Shown: positions 46,301-56,775, counted from the stretch's first letter. The stretch: 64,000 nt of DNA from Mycobacterium sp. ITM-2016-00318 (GCF_002968285.2 NZ_CP134400.1:372001-436000); one strand, 5' to 3'. The notes: generated by a model from the sequence alone, not told the origin. Numbers and translations are program-made.

Positions 46301-46365
46301 GTTTTGTGCTGCACAAGGGACCGGTTGAGCAGCTGCGACGGCAGTTAGCAGCGGCCTACGGCTGA
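43321..46365 (+). CDS. Zinc-ribbon / cyclase / AAA-type ATPase / helical-repeat protein, 1014 aa
   Basis: It has the same plan as the protein at 7680-10883: zinc ribbon (CRQCG, CDACG, residues 8-27), cyclase-like domain (FADVV; NQFTGDGFMALFG with glutamine at the lysine site; VGLAQRM), ATPase (Walker A GPPGIGKS, Walker B YVVEDVHWID) and TPR-like repeats. Like its sister it lacks the canonical Asn of the NxAAR motif, so cyclase activity is uncertain. It lies outside the tRNA-Gly element, directly before the dnaK promoter and transcribed toward it, with about 155 bases between. Whether its transcripts run into the chaperone operon is unclear. Confidence 0.85.
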   Translation: MAGTPSACRQCGAEPRPGARFCDACGSPLEAEPQLTEYKQVTVLFADVVKSMEIAATLGAERLRELMTELVERSGVVVQRYGGTMNQFTGDGFMALFGAPSALEDHALRACLAALDIQSETHAMAADLMRRDGIALGLRVGLNSGEVVVGEIDAGPMHYTVSGEQVGLAQRMESAAEPGGVMLSESTARLVAGDVTLGGPQLVRIKNIADPIPAHPLLAVDGERHRSARTDCRLIGRERERAAIEAAIKRARDGCGGSVTVVGPPGIGKSRLVRESIDTVKSAVTEIYCESHTHDIPFHVVARAVRKAETVGGLAPDEARSQIRRRLTDRDEQDLLLLYDLLGIRDATVPMPDISPDARRKRLVEILKGGVAANPSPAVYVVEDVHWIDAVSEGLLAELAAELPRTRSLMIFTFRPEYRGPLSHVDGSHTIALEPLNDLQSAELTAELLGRDPSVAELSRLISERASGVPFFAEEIVRDLAEQGVLTGTRGAYRCTTPVADIDVPATVQAALGARIDRLGVRAKRALHAAAVIGVQFNADLVRKLIADDELSDLVEAELIDHVAGASDAEYAFRHPLIQKVAYDSQLRADRSKLHRRLAASLEQVDENAALLASQWEAAGDFGQAYVWHMRAGSWLNYRDHSAAYRSWLRARDAADRLPADDTDRLSKRIAPRTVICATTFRVGGQPAETGFAELKELTTRAGDKRSLAIGMAGYLTTLAFMSHHGEASELASEFVTLVESIGDPAMTVGLMCAAAQAKYEAGENSECLAFADRVIDLAEGDAAMGDIVVASPLAWAYTLRGTAKMCLGRDGWLADMDAGRDLAASFDVQSRCNAALYKNVLATQYRLYIPDGHDLAFTADLLRAGIETHDSTPMTLVRLIRAVTLLNHSPEHRDEGMDLLTEAYGTLARLSAGLRRFADIEIARHRAAIGDLGGAVALAQATIDEQFATGEMISRGTATTVLVEALLRRRANGDLDSARAAIDRLAAVPVERGFVLHKGPVEQLRRQLAAAYG

Positions 46366-46419
46366 TTTGGGCCCGCCGGGAACAAATACCGAATACCGCC
46401 CGTTGACCACTTCGAACAG

Positions 46420-46439
46420 TTGAGTCGGTTCGGCTCAAG
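46420..46439 (+). promoter_or_regulatory. HspR HAIR box 1 upstream of dnaK
   Basis: TTGAGTCGGTTCGGCTCAAG matches the HspR-associated inverted repeat CTTGAGT-N7-ACTCAAG with small changes. HspR represses the dnaK operon through such sites. It lies about 85-104 bases before the dnaK start. Confidence 0.85.
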
Positions 46440-46472
46440 TCTGGCTTGACACGAAAGCGTGGCAGGAGCAGG

Positions 46473-46493
46473 CTTGAGCGCGGTCCACTCAGA
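46473..46493 (+). promoter_or_regulatory. HspR HAIR box 2 upstream of dnaK
   Basis: CTTGAGC-N7-ACTCAGA fits the HAIR consensus with two changes. It lies 31-51 bases before the dnaK ATG; its centre is about 53 bases from that of box 1. Two sites suggest cooperative binding. Confidence 0.75.
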
Positions 46494-46523
46494 CCCTACA
46501 AAAGCTATCTCAGGAGGATCACC

Positions 46524-48400
<1,877 letters not shown>

Positions 48401-48404
<4 letters not shown>

Positions 48405-49021
48405 GCTCAAACGATCCGCACGAGCCGGTGACCGTCACCGACAAACGGCGAGTCGATCCCGAAACCGGACAGGTACGTGAGCAGGCAACCGGCCCGGCCC
48501 CCAGTGGGCCGGCGCCGGAAGCCCCTCCCGCTGGCCCCTCGGACGGCTCCGACAAGGTCGCCGAGCTAACTGCAGACCTGCAGCGCGTGCAGGCCGACTT
48601 CGCCAACTACCGCAAGCGCGCTCTGCGCGACCAGCAGCTGATCGCCGACCGGGCGAAGGCTGCTGTCATCACCCAGCTGCTCGCGGTGCTCGACGATCTC
48701 GACCGGGCGCGCAGCCACGGCGATCTCGAGTCAGGCCCGCTCAAGGCGGTCGCCGACAAGTTGGTGACCGCGCTGGAGGGACTGGGCCTCTCGGGGTTCG
48801 GAGCCGAGGGTGACGAATTCGATCCGGCCCTACACGAGGCCGTGCAGCACGAGGGCGACGGAACCCATCCCGTCGTCGGCACTGTGATGCGACGCGGCTA
48901 CAAGGTCGGCGATCAGGTGGTGCGCCACGCCATGGTCGGCGTGGTAGACACCTTGCCCGACGCCGGGGAACCGGATACTGAGCAGAACGCAGCCACGACG
49001 CCCGACGAGGACGCAGAATAA
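48401..49021 (+). CDS. grpE: Nucleotide exchange factor GrpE
   Basis: This 206-aa protein has a disordered acidic N-terminus of about 45 residues, then the long coiled-coil start [20 protein letters not shown] and the C-terminal beta domain with the signature [26 protein letters not shown] (core positions about 153-178). It opens DnaK to release ADP. The GTG start overlaps the dnaK stop as GTGA, so the two are translationally coupled. Confidence 0.97.
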
Positions 49022-49066
49022 AACCACATTCACGACAACTCGAGAGAGGTAAGGAGGTGACGCGTT

Positions 49067-50254
49067 ATGGCCCAACGAGAATGGGTTGAAAAGGACTTCT
49101 ACAAAATCCTCGGCGTCTCCTCTGATGCCGACGAGAAGGAAATCAAGCGCGCCGCGCGAAAGATCCTCGCCGACAACCATCCGGACCGCAATCCAGGTAA
49201 CTCGGCCGCGGAGGAGCGCTACAAAGCCGCCTCGGAGGCCAAAGAGGTTCTGGGCGACTCGGCCAAGCGCAAGGAATACGACGAAACCCGACGGCTTTTC
49301 GCCAACGGCGGCTTCGGCCGTGGCCGATTCAGCGGCGGCGGCAACTTCGGCGGGTTCGGCGGCGGCTATGGGTCTGATGGCGGCGAGTTCAATCTGAACG
49401 ACCTGTTCGACGCGGCAGGCCAGACCGGCGGCGCCAACATCGGCGATCTGTTCGGCGGGCTGTTCGGCCGTGGCGCACAGCAACCGCGGCCCACCCGGCC
49501 GCGGCGTGGCAACGACCTGGAGACCGAGACCGAGCTGTCCTTCATGGAGGCCACCAGAGGCGTGGCCATGCCGCTGCGGCTGACCAGTCCGGCGCCGTGC
49601 ACGAGTTGCCATGGCAGCGGGGCACGTCCGGGCACCAGCCCGAAGGTGTGCCCGAACTGCAACGGCGCAGGCGTCGTCAATCGCAACCAGGGTGCCTTCG
49701 GGTTCTCCGAACCGTGCACCGAGTGTCGCGGCAGCGGCTCGATCATCGAGCAGCCCTGCGACGAGTGCAAAGGCACTGGCGTCACCACCAGGACCCGGAC
49801 CATCAACGTGCGAATCCCGCCGGGCGTTGAAGACGGACAACGCATCCGGCTCGCCGGACAAGGTGAGGCCGGGCTGCGCGGCGCGCCGTCGGGCGACCTG
49901 TACGTGACCGTACATGTCAAGCCGGACAAGGTATTCGGCCGCGACGGCAATGACCTCACCGTGACGGTGCCGGTCAGCTTCAGCGAGCTCGCCCTTGGTG
50001 CGACGCTGTCGGTGCCGACGCTGGAGGGCAAGGTCGGCGTCCGGGTGCCGAAGGGGACGTCGGACGGCCGCATCCTGCGGGTGCGCGGCCGAGGCGTGCC
50101 CAAGCGCTCCGGTGGGCACGGCGACCTGTTGGTCACCGTCAAGGTCGCGGTGCCGCCGAACCTCGAGGGTGAGGCCGCCGAGGCGTTGGAGGCCTACGCA
50201 AAAGCCGAGCGGGCAAGCGGATTCGATCCGCGCGCCGGTTGGGCGGGTGCGTGA
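49067..50254 (+). CDS. dnaJ1: Co-chaperone DnaJ1
   Basis: This 395-aa type I DnaJ has a J domain at 8-75 with HPD (NHPDRNPG), a Gly/Phe-rich region about 82-125 and four CxxCxGxG zinc repeats (CTSCHGSG, CPNCNGAG, CTECRGSG, CDECKGTG, about 180-245). Two beta-barrel substrate domains follow. It delivers substrates and stimulates DnaK ATPase. A strong GGAGG lies nine bases before the ATG. The gap from grpE is 45 bases. Confidence 0.97.
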   Translation: MAQREWVEKDFYKILGVSSDADEKEIKRAARKILADNHPDRNPGNSAAEERYKAASEAKEVLGDSAKRKEYDETRRLFANGGFGRGRFSGGGNFGGFGGGYGSDGGEFNLNDLFDAAGQTGGANIGDLFGGLFGRGAQQPRPTRPRRGNDLETETELSFMEATRGVAMPLRLTSPAPCTSCHGSGARPGTSPKVCPNCNGAGVVNRNQGAFGFSEPCTECRGSGSIIEQPCDECKGTGVTTRTRTINVRIPPGVEDGQRIRLAGQGEAGLRGAPSGDLYVTVHVKPDKVFGRDGNDLTVTVPVSFSELALGATLSVPTLEGKVGVRVPKGTSDGRILRVRGRGVPKRSGGHGDLLVTVKVAVPPNLEGEAAEALEAYAKAERASGFDPRAGWAGA

Positions 50255-50285
50255 TGAGCGTTTGCGCGAGGAACCGAGCGCACTG

Positions 50286-50681
50286 ATGGCGGCAAGGCGA
50301 TCCGACGACCGCGATTCGGCGAGGACCTTCCTGATCTCCGTGGCCGCCGAGTTGGCCGGTATGCACGCGCAGACGCTGCGGACCTATGACCGGCTCGGTC
50401 TGGTCAGCCCGCAACGCAGTTCGGGCGGTGGCCGCCGCTACTCGCAGCGTGACGTCGATCTGCTCCGCGAGGTGCAGCGGCTGTCGCAGGACGAGGGCGT
50501 GAATCTCGCTGGCATCAAACGGATCATCGAACTGACGAATCAGGTCGAGGCGCTGCAGTCGCGGCTCGCCGAACTGGCTGACGAGGTCGACCGGCTGCGC
50601 GCCAAGCCGGGCCGCGATATCGCGGTCGTGCCGAAGAGCACAGCCCTCGTGGTCTGGCAGCCGCGCAAGAAAAGCCGCTGA
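50286..50681 (+). CDS. hspR: Heat-shock repressor HspR (MerR family)
   Basis: This 131-aa protein has a MerR-type winged helix (FLISVAAELAGMHAQTLRTY, then YSQRDVDLLREVQ) and a coiled-coil region (NQVEALQSRLAELADEVDRL). It binds HAIR boxes, with DnaK as co-repressor in actinobacteria, and so closes an autoregulatory loop on this operon, where two HAIR boxes lie before dnaK. ATG at 50286 is chosen over the longer open frame because the MerR domain begins shortly after it. Confidence 0.95.
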   Translation: MAARRSDDRDSARTFLISVAAELAGMHAQTLRTYDRLGLVSPQRSSGGGRRYSQRDVDLLREVQRLSQDEGVNLAGIKRIIELTNQVEALQSRLAELADEVDRLRAKPGRDIAVVPKSTALVVWQPRKKSR

Positions 50682-50685
50682 TCAC

Positions 50686-51933
50686 TCAGTTGTTCGTCGG
50701 TGGTGGTTGGGGTTGGAAGGGGTCGTACCACCACCAGTCGGCGCGTTCGCCGCTGGGGCCGGGGTAGGGCGGCACCGCCGGCGGGGGTTTCGTTGGTCGA
50801 CGGGCGAGTGATCCCGGGCTGAGTTGTCGTCCTTCGCTGTCGGTGACGGTCAGGTCGTGAGCGGGTCCGGTGATGGTGATGACCCCGCGGTGGTGTAGCC
50901 GGTGGTGATACGGACAGACCAGCACCAGATTGTCCAAGTCGCTGGGGCCGCCGTCTTCCCAGTGCCGGATGTGGTGGGCGTGCAGGCCGCGGGTGGCCCC
51001 GCAGCCGGGCACCGCACACGTGGGGTGGCGGTGTTCCAGGGCGCGGCGTAGCCGGCGGTTGATGACCCGCGTTGTCCGGCCGGCGCCGATGACCTGCCCG
51101 TCACGTTCGAACCACACTTCACAGGTGGCATCACAGGTCAAGTAGCGACGCTCGGATTCACTGAGCAGCGGGCCCAGATGCAGCGACGCGACGCGATCTT
51201 TCACGTCAACGTGGGCCACCACCGTGGTGTGCTGCCCATGTGGACGGCGGGCGGCGTCGGCGTCCCACCCGGCCTCGACCAAGCGCAGGAACGCCTCCAC
51301 AGCGCCGGGTAGCGGCGGCCGATTCGGTGAGCGTCGGTCGTCGTCGTGATCGCGCTTCCACTCGGCGATCAACGCATCCCGGTGTGATTGCAGCGCCGCG
51401 TCGAATTTCGCCGCGTCGAGCTTGGGCAGGGTGATCCGCCACGTAGTGCTTTGCCCGTCGCTGGTTTTGGTGATCGACTGCTGTCGTTCCGGCTGCCGAT
51501 CGGGGTCCGGTCGCGGTTCGAGCCTGACCGCGGTGCGCAGCTGGCTGACCGAGGCGACCTCGGCCAGCGCCGCATAATGCGCGTCGGAGCCGTCTGCGGC
51601 CCGCTCGGCGATCACGCCGACCTGATCCAGCGACAGCCGGCCCTCCCGCAAGCCCGCAACGCAGCGGGGAAACTCCGCCGACCGATCCGCGATCGCGGTG
51701 ATGGTGTGCGCGTTGGCCGGAGACGAACCGGTCTTCCAGGCCACCAACGCCGCCACCGACCGCGCACCCGTGGCACCCCACAGCGAGTCACGCTCCATCA
51801 CCGCGGCGATCTCCACGATGCGCCCGTCAATCGCGTTGCGCTGCCCGGCCAACTCCGACAACTCCTCGAACAACCCCTCAAGACGCGCCTGCCGAGGCGG
51901 CGAGGGAACGAACGACGGTGCGGTCGAAGGCAT
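50686..51933 (-). CDS. DUF222/HNH endonuclease domain protein (13E12 repeat family)
   Basis: This 415-aa protein has a DUF222 helical domain (about 10-270) followed by an HNH motif (CAVPGCGATRGLHAHHIRHW, then DLDNLVLVCPYHHRLHH, about 318-360) with cysteines for zinc. These are the multi-copy REP13E12-type proteins of mycobacteria, often near mobile elements; their role is not established. It is convergent with hspR (stop codons four bases apart) and divergent from the IS110 remnant, so this spot looks like an insertion site. Confidence 0.9.
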   Translation of the reverse strand: MPSTAPSFVPSPPRQARLEGLFEELSELAGQRNAIDGRIVEIAAVMERDSLWGATGARSVAALVAWKTGSSPANAHTITAIADRSAEFPRCVAGLREGRLSLDQVGVIAERAADGSDAHYAALAEVASVSQLRTAVRLEPRPDPDRQPERQQSITKTSDGQSTTWRITLPKLDAAKFDAALQSHRDALIAEWKRDHDDDRRSPNRPPLPGAVEAFLRLVEAGWDADAARRPHGQHTTVVAHVDVKDRVASLHLGPLLSESERRYLTCDATCEVWFERDGQVIGAGRTTRVINRRLRRALEHRHPTCAVPGCGATRGLHAHHIRHWEDGGPSDLDNLVLVCPYHHRLHHRGVITITGPAHDLTVTDSEGRQLSPGSLARRPTKPPPAVPPYPGPSGERADWWWYDPFQPQPPPTNN

Positions 51934-52148
51934 GACCCCATCAAAGCACCGGGGTACGACATTTAGCGTGGGAGTGGGTTCGCGGGCGGTCGTGGGTCCG
52001 ACTGGGACGCCGGTGGTGATCCCTGGAATTTGAGTGGTCGCTCGTGAGCTCGGTGCCTGGTCGAGCGGTGTCCTTGTTCGGGAACTTGGAAGCCAGCCGT
52101 GGGGTGTGGACTCCTGCTTAGAGAATGTCTGGGCCGTGGCCGCGAGTA

Positions 52149-52178
52149 TCAGTCACCTTGCGAACGGGAAGTGACTGA
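52149..52178 (+). other. Hairpin in the left non-coding end of the IS110 element
   Basis: TCAGTCAC (52149-52156) pairs perfectly with GTGACTGA (52171-52178) around 14 bases, 13 bases before the transposase start. In IS110-group elements the left non-coding end encodes the bridge RNA that guides target choice. This hairpin could be part of such an RNA, but I cannot model it fully. Confidence 0.4.
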
Positions 52179-52190
52179 TGGGAGACAGAA

Positions 52191-53584
52191 GTGGCGTTGA
52201 CACTGGGTATCGACGTGGCGGTGCGGGCAGCGCATCAGGCGACGCTGGCCCGTGATGGAGCCACGGTGTGGCGTGGCAGAAAGTTTGTTCTCGCACAGCG
52301 GATCTGGAACGGTTGTGGGCCGAACTTGACCTCGATGTTCCGGGCGAGCTGACTGTGGTGCTCGAACCCACTCGTAACGCCTGGATTGTGGTAGCGGAGT
52401 GGTTCCGCCGCCGCGGCGCGCGGGTGGTGATGGTGCCGACGACTCAGTCGGCGGATCTGCGCAAGTATTACTCCAAACACACTAAAAACGACCGGATCGA
52501 CTCCGAGTTGCTGGCCCGGTTGCCGCTGCTGCACCCCGATGGTCTGCATGAGTACTCCGGGCAAGGACCGGCTGATCCGTTGCGGCGGTTGGTCAAGCAG
52601 CGTTCGACAATGGTCAAGCGCCGCACCGCGGTTCATGCCCGCCTCGATGCCCTCGTCGAGCTCCTGGGCCCGGCCTGGTATGCGGTGCTCGGGTCAAACT
52701 ACGGCAACGCGGCGCTGGAATTCCTGGCGCGTTACGCCGACCCGCACGCGGTGATGCGGCTCGGCCAAGCCCGCTTGAGCAGGTTCTTGATCGCCCGCTC
52801 CCGCGGTGTCTGGCGGGCCGATCACGCCGCCGGTCTGATCGCCGCAGCCAAGGAGACACTCGCGCTTTGGGGTGAGGACGGCATGGACTTCGCCGAACTT
52901 GCCGAAGACATCGCCCACGAGGCCGACCAGGCACTGTTCTTGACTCGCCAGATCAAACAGATCGATGAGCGCATCGCCAACCTCTACGCCGATGCCGACC
53001 CTGACAGAATCGTCGCCTCCGCGCCCGGTGTCGGGCCGACGACCAGCGCGGTGATCGCCGGCCGGCTGGGAGATCCGCACCGGTTCACCTCGTTGGCCGC
53101 CATCCGTTCCTACTCCGGTCTCATTCCCAAGGTCAGCCAGTCCGGAGTGTCGAAAATCGAAGCAAGTATCACCAAGGCCGGTGACCCGCTGCTACGGGAG
53201 ATACTCTTCGCCGCAGCCGATGCGGCCCGCAAGATCGACCCTCAACTGGCAGCGAAATACCAGCGTCTGATGGCCGGCGACCGCCACCATTGCTCGGCGA
53301 TCTGTCACTTGGCCACCCAGCTACTGACCCGGATCGCGACCTGCATGCGCAACGGCGAGCACTACGTCCTGCGCGACGTCGACGGCACCATCATCACCGA
53401 ATCCGAAGGCCGAACCATCGTCAAAGAGCGCTACCAACTCGATCCCCGCCGGCGCGACCACGTCCGCCACAAGCTCATGCGTGAGCGCCGCAATAAGGCG
53501 GGCCAGGAGTCACAGGAGTCGCCAAGCGCTCCAACATCCCAGCCCGCTAAACGCAAGCCTACGACGAGCCCACAAGTGGCTTGA
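52191..53584 (+). pseudogene. IS110-family transposase, frameshifted near the 5' end
   Basis: The start GTG at 52191 encodes the IS110 N-terminus (LGIDVAVRAAHQATLARDG) with the first acidic residue of the DEDD/RuvC-like domain. After about 30 codons the frame leaves homology. The rest (VVLEPTRNAW with Glu, KNDRIDSELLARL with Asp, then the C-terminal transposase-20 part APGVGPTTSAVIAG and SYSGLIPKVSQSG) continues in another frame from about 52285 to the TGA at 53584. A two-base gain or one-base loss in ggcagaaagtttgttc explains it. IS110 elements lack terminal inverted repeats, so I cannot set exact ends. Confidence 0.82.
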
Positions 53585-53608
53585 CTTCAGTTAGGAACTC
53601 AACTGGGT

Positions 53609-53626
53609 GCGTCGGCTAGCCGACGC
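53609..53626. terminator. 18-base perfect palindrome at a convergent gene end
   Basis: GCGTCGGCTAGCCGACGC is fully self-complementary and contains the stop codon of the epimerase-like gene. It lies between convergent genes and could act as a two-way terminator, although it has no loop and no T-run. Confidence 0.4.
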
Positions 53627-54518
53627 GGATCGAGAAGCGCAACGTCTCCGGGCTGTCCGCGGCGGCGCATCGGTAGGTGCCGCGGGTGAGCGCATCCGTC
53701 GGGGCGGCCATCGGCTCGATGGCGACCAGGCTCTCGCCCGGCGGGGCGAACAATTGCGCCGCCGGATAACCCTTTTCGATCGTCACCTCGATGCGGCGGC
53801 CGCCGCCCGACAACGTGAAAACGGTGCCATCGGCCACGTCGTCGAAGCCGTCGTCGTAGGTGGCCTTACCCAGCGGTCCGCTTGCGCCGCTCCACTTCTC
53901 CGAGGAACCGGTCGGGATACCCCGGTCGTCCACGGGCAGCCGCCGCATGGCCGGCGCCGTGAGCGTCCATTCCTCGCGGGGCACATCGGGGATCGCGAAA
54001 TACGGGTGGTAGCCGAAGCACAGAGGCACCGGAGTCGCCGTCGTGGGGGTCACTGTCGTGTCGACGGTCAGGGTGCGGTCGGACAACGCGATGTGCTGGC
54101 TCAGTATGTGCGGGAACGGAAACGACGCCAGCAGTCGCCGGTCCGCGCCGTAGTCCACCTCGGCGCTCAACGTGTTCTCCGACCCGGCTGTCACCCGCCA
54201 ACCGGGGTAGGCCGCCAGCACGCCGTGGATGGGTGCGCCGTGCTCGTCGGCGCGCACGCCGTCGGTGCCGACGGTCAGCGAGACGACGGTGCCGTCGACC
54301 TCATAGGTGGTGGCGCTCAACCTGTTCGCCCATGGATAGAGCAGCGGGATGCCCATCGTCTTACCGTTGGCCACATACGCTTCCAGCCCGCGACGTTGAC
54401 CGAGTAACTCGACCCCGGCGTCGGCCAACGAGGTGCAGATCATCCCGGCCGCGGGCACGTAGGTCGCGGTCAGCGACGACGACGGGTCGCGCAGCGTCAC
54501 GGACTCAGTCGTAGACAA
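53616..54518 (-). CDS. Aldose 1-epimerase family protein
   Basis: This 300-aa protein has the galactose-mutarotase beta-sandwich fold. Expected conserved stretches are visible: PLLYPWANRLSA, a catalytic-type histidine in GAPIHGVLA, GYHPYF with another histidine, and a C-terminal VAIEPMAAPTDAL with the glutamate base. It would interconvert sugar anomers; the actual sugar is unknown. The start is a TTG at 54518 with GAGGAG just before it, an uncommon but well-supported choice. It lies 13 bases downstream of the flavohemoglobin gene on the same strand. Confidence 0.88.
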   Translation of the reverse strand: MSTTESVTLRDPSSSLTATYVPAAGMICTSLADAGVELLGQRRGLEAYVANGKTMGIPLLYPWANRLSATTYEVDGTVVSLTVGTDGVRADEHGAPIHGVLAAYPGWRVTAGSENTLSAEVDYGADRRLLASFPFPHILSQHIALSDRTLTVDTTVTPTTATPVPLCFGYHPYFAIPDVPREEWTLTAPAMRRLPVDDRGIPTGSSEKWSGASGPLGKATYDDGFDDVADGTVFTLSGGGRRIEVTIEKGYPAAQLFAPPGESLVAIEPMAAPTDALTRGTYRCAAADSPETLRFSIRVG

Positions 54519-54531
54519 TTCTCTCCTCGGG

Positions 54532-55698
54532 TCAGCTGGCCAGCGGGTCGTGCTGAATGTTCTCTGCAGGAGCCCCTTTGGCGATCAATGTTTCCATGGT
54601 CGCGGCCACCATGCCGGGTCCTCCGCAGACGAGGATCTGCCGGTCACCCCAGTTTCCGTATCGGGTCACCACGTCGGGCAGCTTGCCGGTCTGGCGCACA
54701 TGCAGGCCCCGAGGTGGCTGTACGTCGGGATAGTCGGCCGCCCACGGCGGGTCCTGCGCGAACTCCGAAACCGGGGACACCGAGAGCCATGGGTTGTGCG
54801 CCGCGATCTGCCATAGCGTGCGCAGGTCATACAGTTCGCACGGATACCGCGCGCCGAAGAACAGATGGACCCTGGGATTCTCGCCGAACCGGGTGAGATC
54901 CATGATGAGTGCGCGCAGCGGCGCCAACCCCGTGCTGCCCGCGACCATCAGCACGTCGCCGCCGTTCCTGTCGATCTGCATGCCGCCGTGTGGGTTCGAC
55001 AGCCGCCACCGGTCGCCGGGCTGGGTCTCGACGACGACGGTGGGACTGACCATGCCGCCGGTGACCGAGCGCACGTGGAACTCGATGGCGCCGCTGGGAT
55101 CGGGCGGTATCGCGGGGCTGAGATAGCGCCAACGGCGGGGCCACTGCGGAACCTGCACGGTCACGTACTGGCCGGGGAAGTAGGCCAGCGGTTGGTCCAG
55201 CTGCAGCCGGATCACCGAGATGTCCCGGGACACCCGGTTGAGCTCCACGACGGTCCCATCGCAGAACGGCGGTCCCTTTTCGGCATCGGCGGCCCCGTGC
55301 ATGACCCCGATGAACAGATCCAGCACTGCGCGGGCGGTGTCGTCGAGCTTGTCGTCCCAGTTCTCGCTGAGCCGGCTGCGCAGCGTCGTGTACAGCGCCT
55401 CGTGCATGCTGAAGTACTGGCCCTGCTGCACTCCGTACTTGCGATGGTCGCGCCCGAGCTGGGCAAGGAAGGCGACGGGCTCCTCGGCCCGCTGATCGAT
55501 GAGCTCGGTGAACAGCCAGGTCAGCGCTTGGCTGAAGATCCTGAACTGGTTGCCGAGGTCGGGCGGGAACAGGTCGCGCACCGCCATGTCGATGGCGAAC
55601 CACTTGGTGTAGAACTCGCGGATCGTCTCGACGCCGTCGCGGCGTGGGTCGATCGCGTCGCGCAGCATCCGCAGCCCGTCGCGATCGTCGAGTCCCAC
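54532..55698 (-). CDS. Type II flavohemoglobin-like globin/FAD/NAD reductase (Rv0385-like)
   Basis: This 388-aa protein has an N-terminal globin domain (about 1-135; a heme-binding histidine is likely in LGRDHRKYGV). An FAD domain follows (RWRYLSP), then a NAD domain (GSTGLAPLRALI and VCGGPGMV). The globin part lacks the usual B10 Tyr/E7 Gln setting of classical NO-dioxygenase flavohemoglobins, as in M. tuberculosis Rv0385, a type II protein reported not to metabolise NO. The electron acceptor is therefore uncertain. The start is GTG at 55698 without a clear ribosome-binding site. Confidence 0.85.
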   Translation of the reverse strand: MGLDDRDGLRMLRDAIDPRRDGVETIREFYTKWFAIDMAVRDLFPPDLGNQFRIFSQALTWLFTELIDQRAEEPVAFLAQLGRDHRKYGVQQGQYFSMHEALYTTLRSRLSENWDDKLDDTARAVLDLFIGVMHGAADAEKGPPFCDGTVVELNRVSRDISVIRLQLDQPLAYFPGQYVTVQVPQWPRRWRYLSPAIPPDPSGAIEFHVRSVTGGMVSPTVVVETQPGDRWRLSNPHGGMQIDRNGGDVLMVAGSTGLAPLRALIMDLTRFGENPRVHLFFGARYPCELYDLRTLWQIAAHNPWLSVSPVSEFAQDPPWAADYPDVQPPRGLHVRQTGKLPDVVTRYGNWGDRQILVCGGPGMVAATMETLIAKGAPAENIQHDPLAS

Positions 55699-55716
55699 GC
55701 CGCTTGAGTGTAGGTA

Positions 55717-56775
55717 TCAGCCGGGCAGGTGTGCACGTCCGCCGTCGCGCACCGCGGCGATGACGACGAGCGTGGCACCTGCAACAGCCCAGAGGGTCAG
55801 GACCGCGATCGCCATTTCTGCGCCCGCACCGTCGAAGAAGGCCGTCGACCGCAGCAGCGTGGCGTTGGCGCCCTGCGGCAACCACTGTCCGAACGCACCC
55901 CAACCGCTGGGCAGCAACTCCGGTGCACTGGTCAGCCCCGACAGCGGGTTGCCCAGCAAGAGGGCGAACAGCGATCCAGCGGCCAGCCCGGGCCTGCCGA
56001 ACACCGAGCCGAGGCCCAACATCGTCAGACCGGAGGCGAGCACACCGAGCGTCAACCCGCCCGCAACGCCCCACAGGTTCGCGTCGATCGAGCCGAGCAC
56101 GAACTTCAGCAGCGCGGCGATGGTCAGGCCCGCCAGCCCGGCGAACACCACCACGGCCGTCAACCTGGTCCACACCTCGCGCCGCAGAAGGAGGACGAGC
56201 GCGATGGCGGGCAGCAGTCCGGCCAGCGTGATGGGCAGCGCGGACGCCGCAAGCCCCGCGCCGCGCGGATCGTCGCTGGTGGGTGGGGCGACGTCCTCGG
56301 TTTTCAGCGCGACGCCGGCGTGCTGGGAGATACCGTTGCCGACCTGACTCAGAACTTGCGCGACAGTCGGACTGGCGCCGGTGGCGATCAGCAGTGTGCG
56401 GCCCTCGGGGCCGAACGAGATTCCGCCGTAGACGTCGCGGTTGCGGATCGCATCGCGCAGCGCAGCCTCGCCGGGGTAGTAGGTGATGTCGAAGGCGCCC
56501 GGCGCGTTCTGCTCGAGCATGGCGGCGACTCCCCTACCCAAGGGTGGGGTCCCCAGCCCGCTGGCGGCCTGCGGACCGGCCGCGCCGATCGGCACGTCGT
56601 GCGGCTTGGAGCGCGCCGCGGGCAGCGCGAAGGCGATCGCGACGAGCGCGATGCCCACTGCCAGTACGGCCACGATGCCGGTCGCGCGAAGCGCGGCAGG
56701 CGGTTGGTGGGCCTCGGCCGCATGGTGTGTGTATCCGGGGAGCGACTTCGTCGTCATGGCCATCTCACTTTTCAT
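55717..56775 (-). CDS. YhgE/Pip-like multi-pass membrane protein (DUF3533-like)
   Basis: This 352-aa protein has one helix near residues 28-50, an extracytoplasmic domain of about 110 residues (ending SQVGNGISQ-like), then five helices. The layout resembles ABC-2/YhgE-Pip type membrane proteins (DUF3533), some of which help export lipids or drugs. It is divergent from a TetR gene with a palindrome between, so it is probably the regulated target. The start is uncertain: ATG codons at 56775, 56763 and 56757 are all possible. Confidence 0.7.
   Translation of the reverse strand: MKSEMAMTTKSLPGYTHHAAEAHQPPAALRATGIVAVLAVGIALVAIAFALPAARSKPHDVPIGAAGPQAASGLGTPPLGRGVAAMLEQNAPGAFDITYYPGEAALRDAIRNRDVYGGISFGPEGRTLLIATGASPTVAQVLSQVGNGISQHAGVALKTEDVAPPTSDDPRGAGLAASALPITLAGLLPAIALVLLLRREVWTRLTAVVVFAGLAGLTIAALLKFVLGSIDANLWGVAGGLTLGVLASGLTMLGLGSVFGRPGLAAGSLFALLLGNPLSGLTSAPELLPSGWGAFGQWLPQGANATLLRSTAFFDGAGAEMAIAVLTLWAVAGATLVVIAAVRDGGRAHLPG

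Larger units (their letters stand above)
52030..53605 (+). mobile_element. IS110-family insertion sequence (ends approximate)
   Basis: It comprises the frameshifted transposase plus a left non-coding stretch of up to about 160 bases and a short right end. The limits are estimated from where neighbouring genes start. No direct repeats are visible to me. Confidence 0.5.

Noticed and set aside
50686..51933. Homing endonuclease or intron
   Set aside because: The DUF222 plus HNH layout is that of the mycobacterial 13E12 family, and no interrupted host gene or intron structure is seen.
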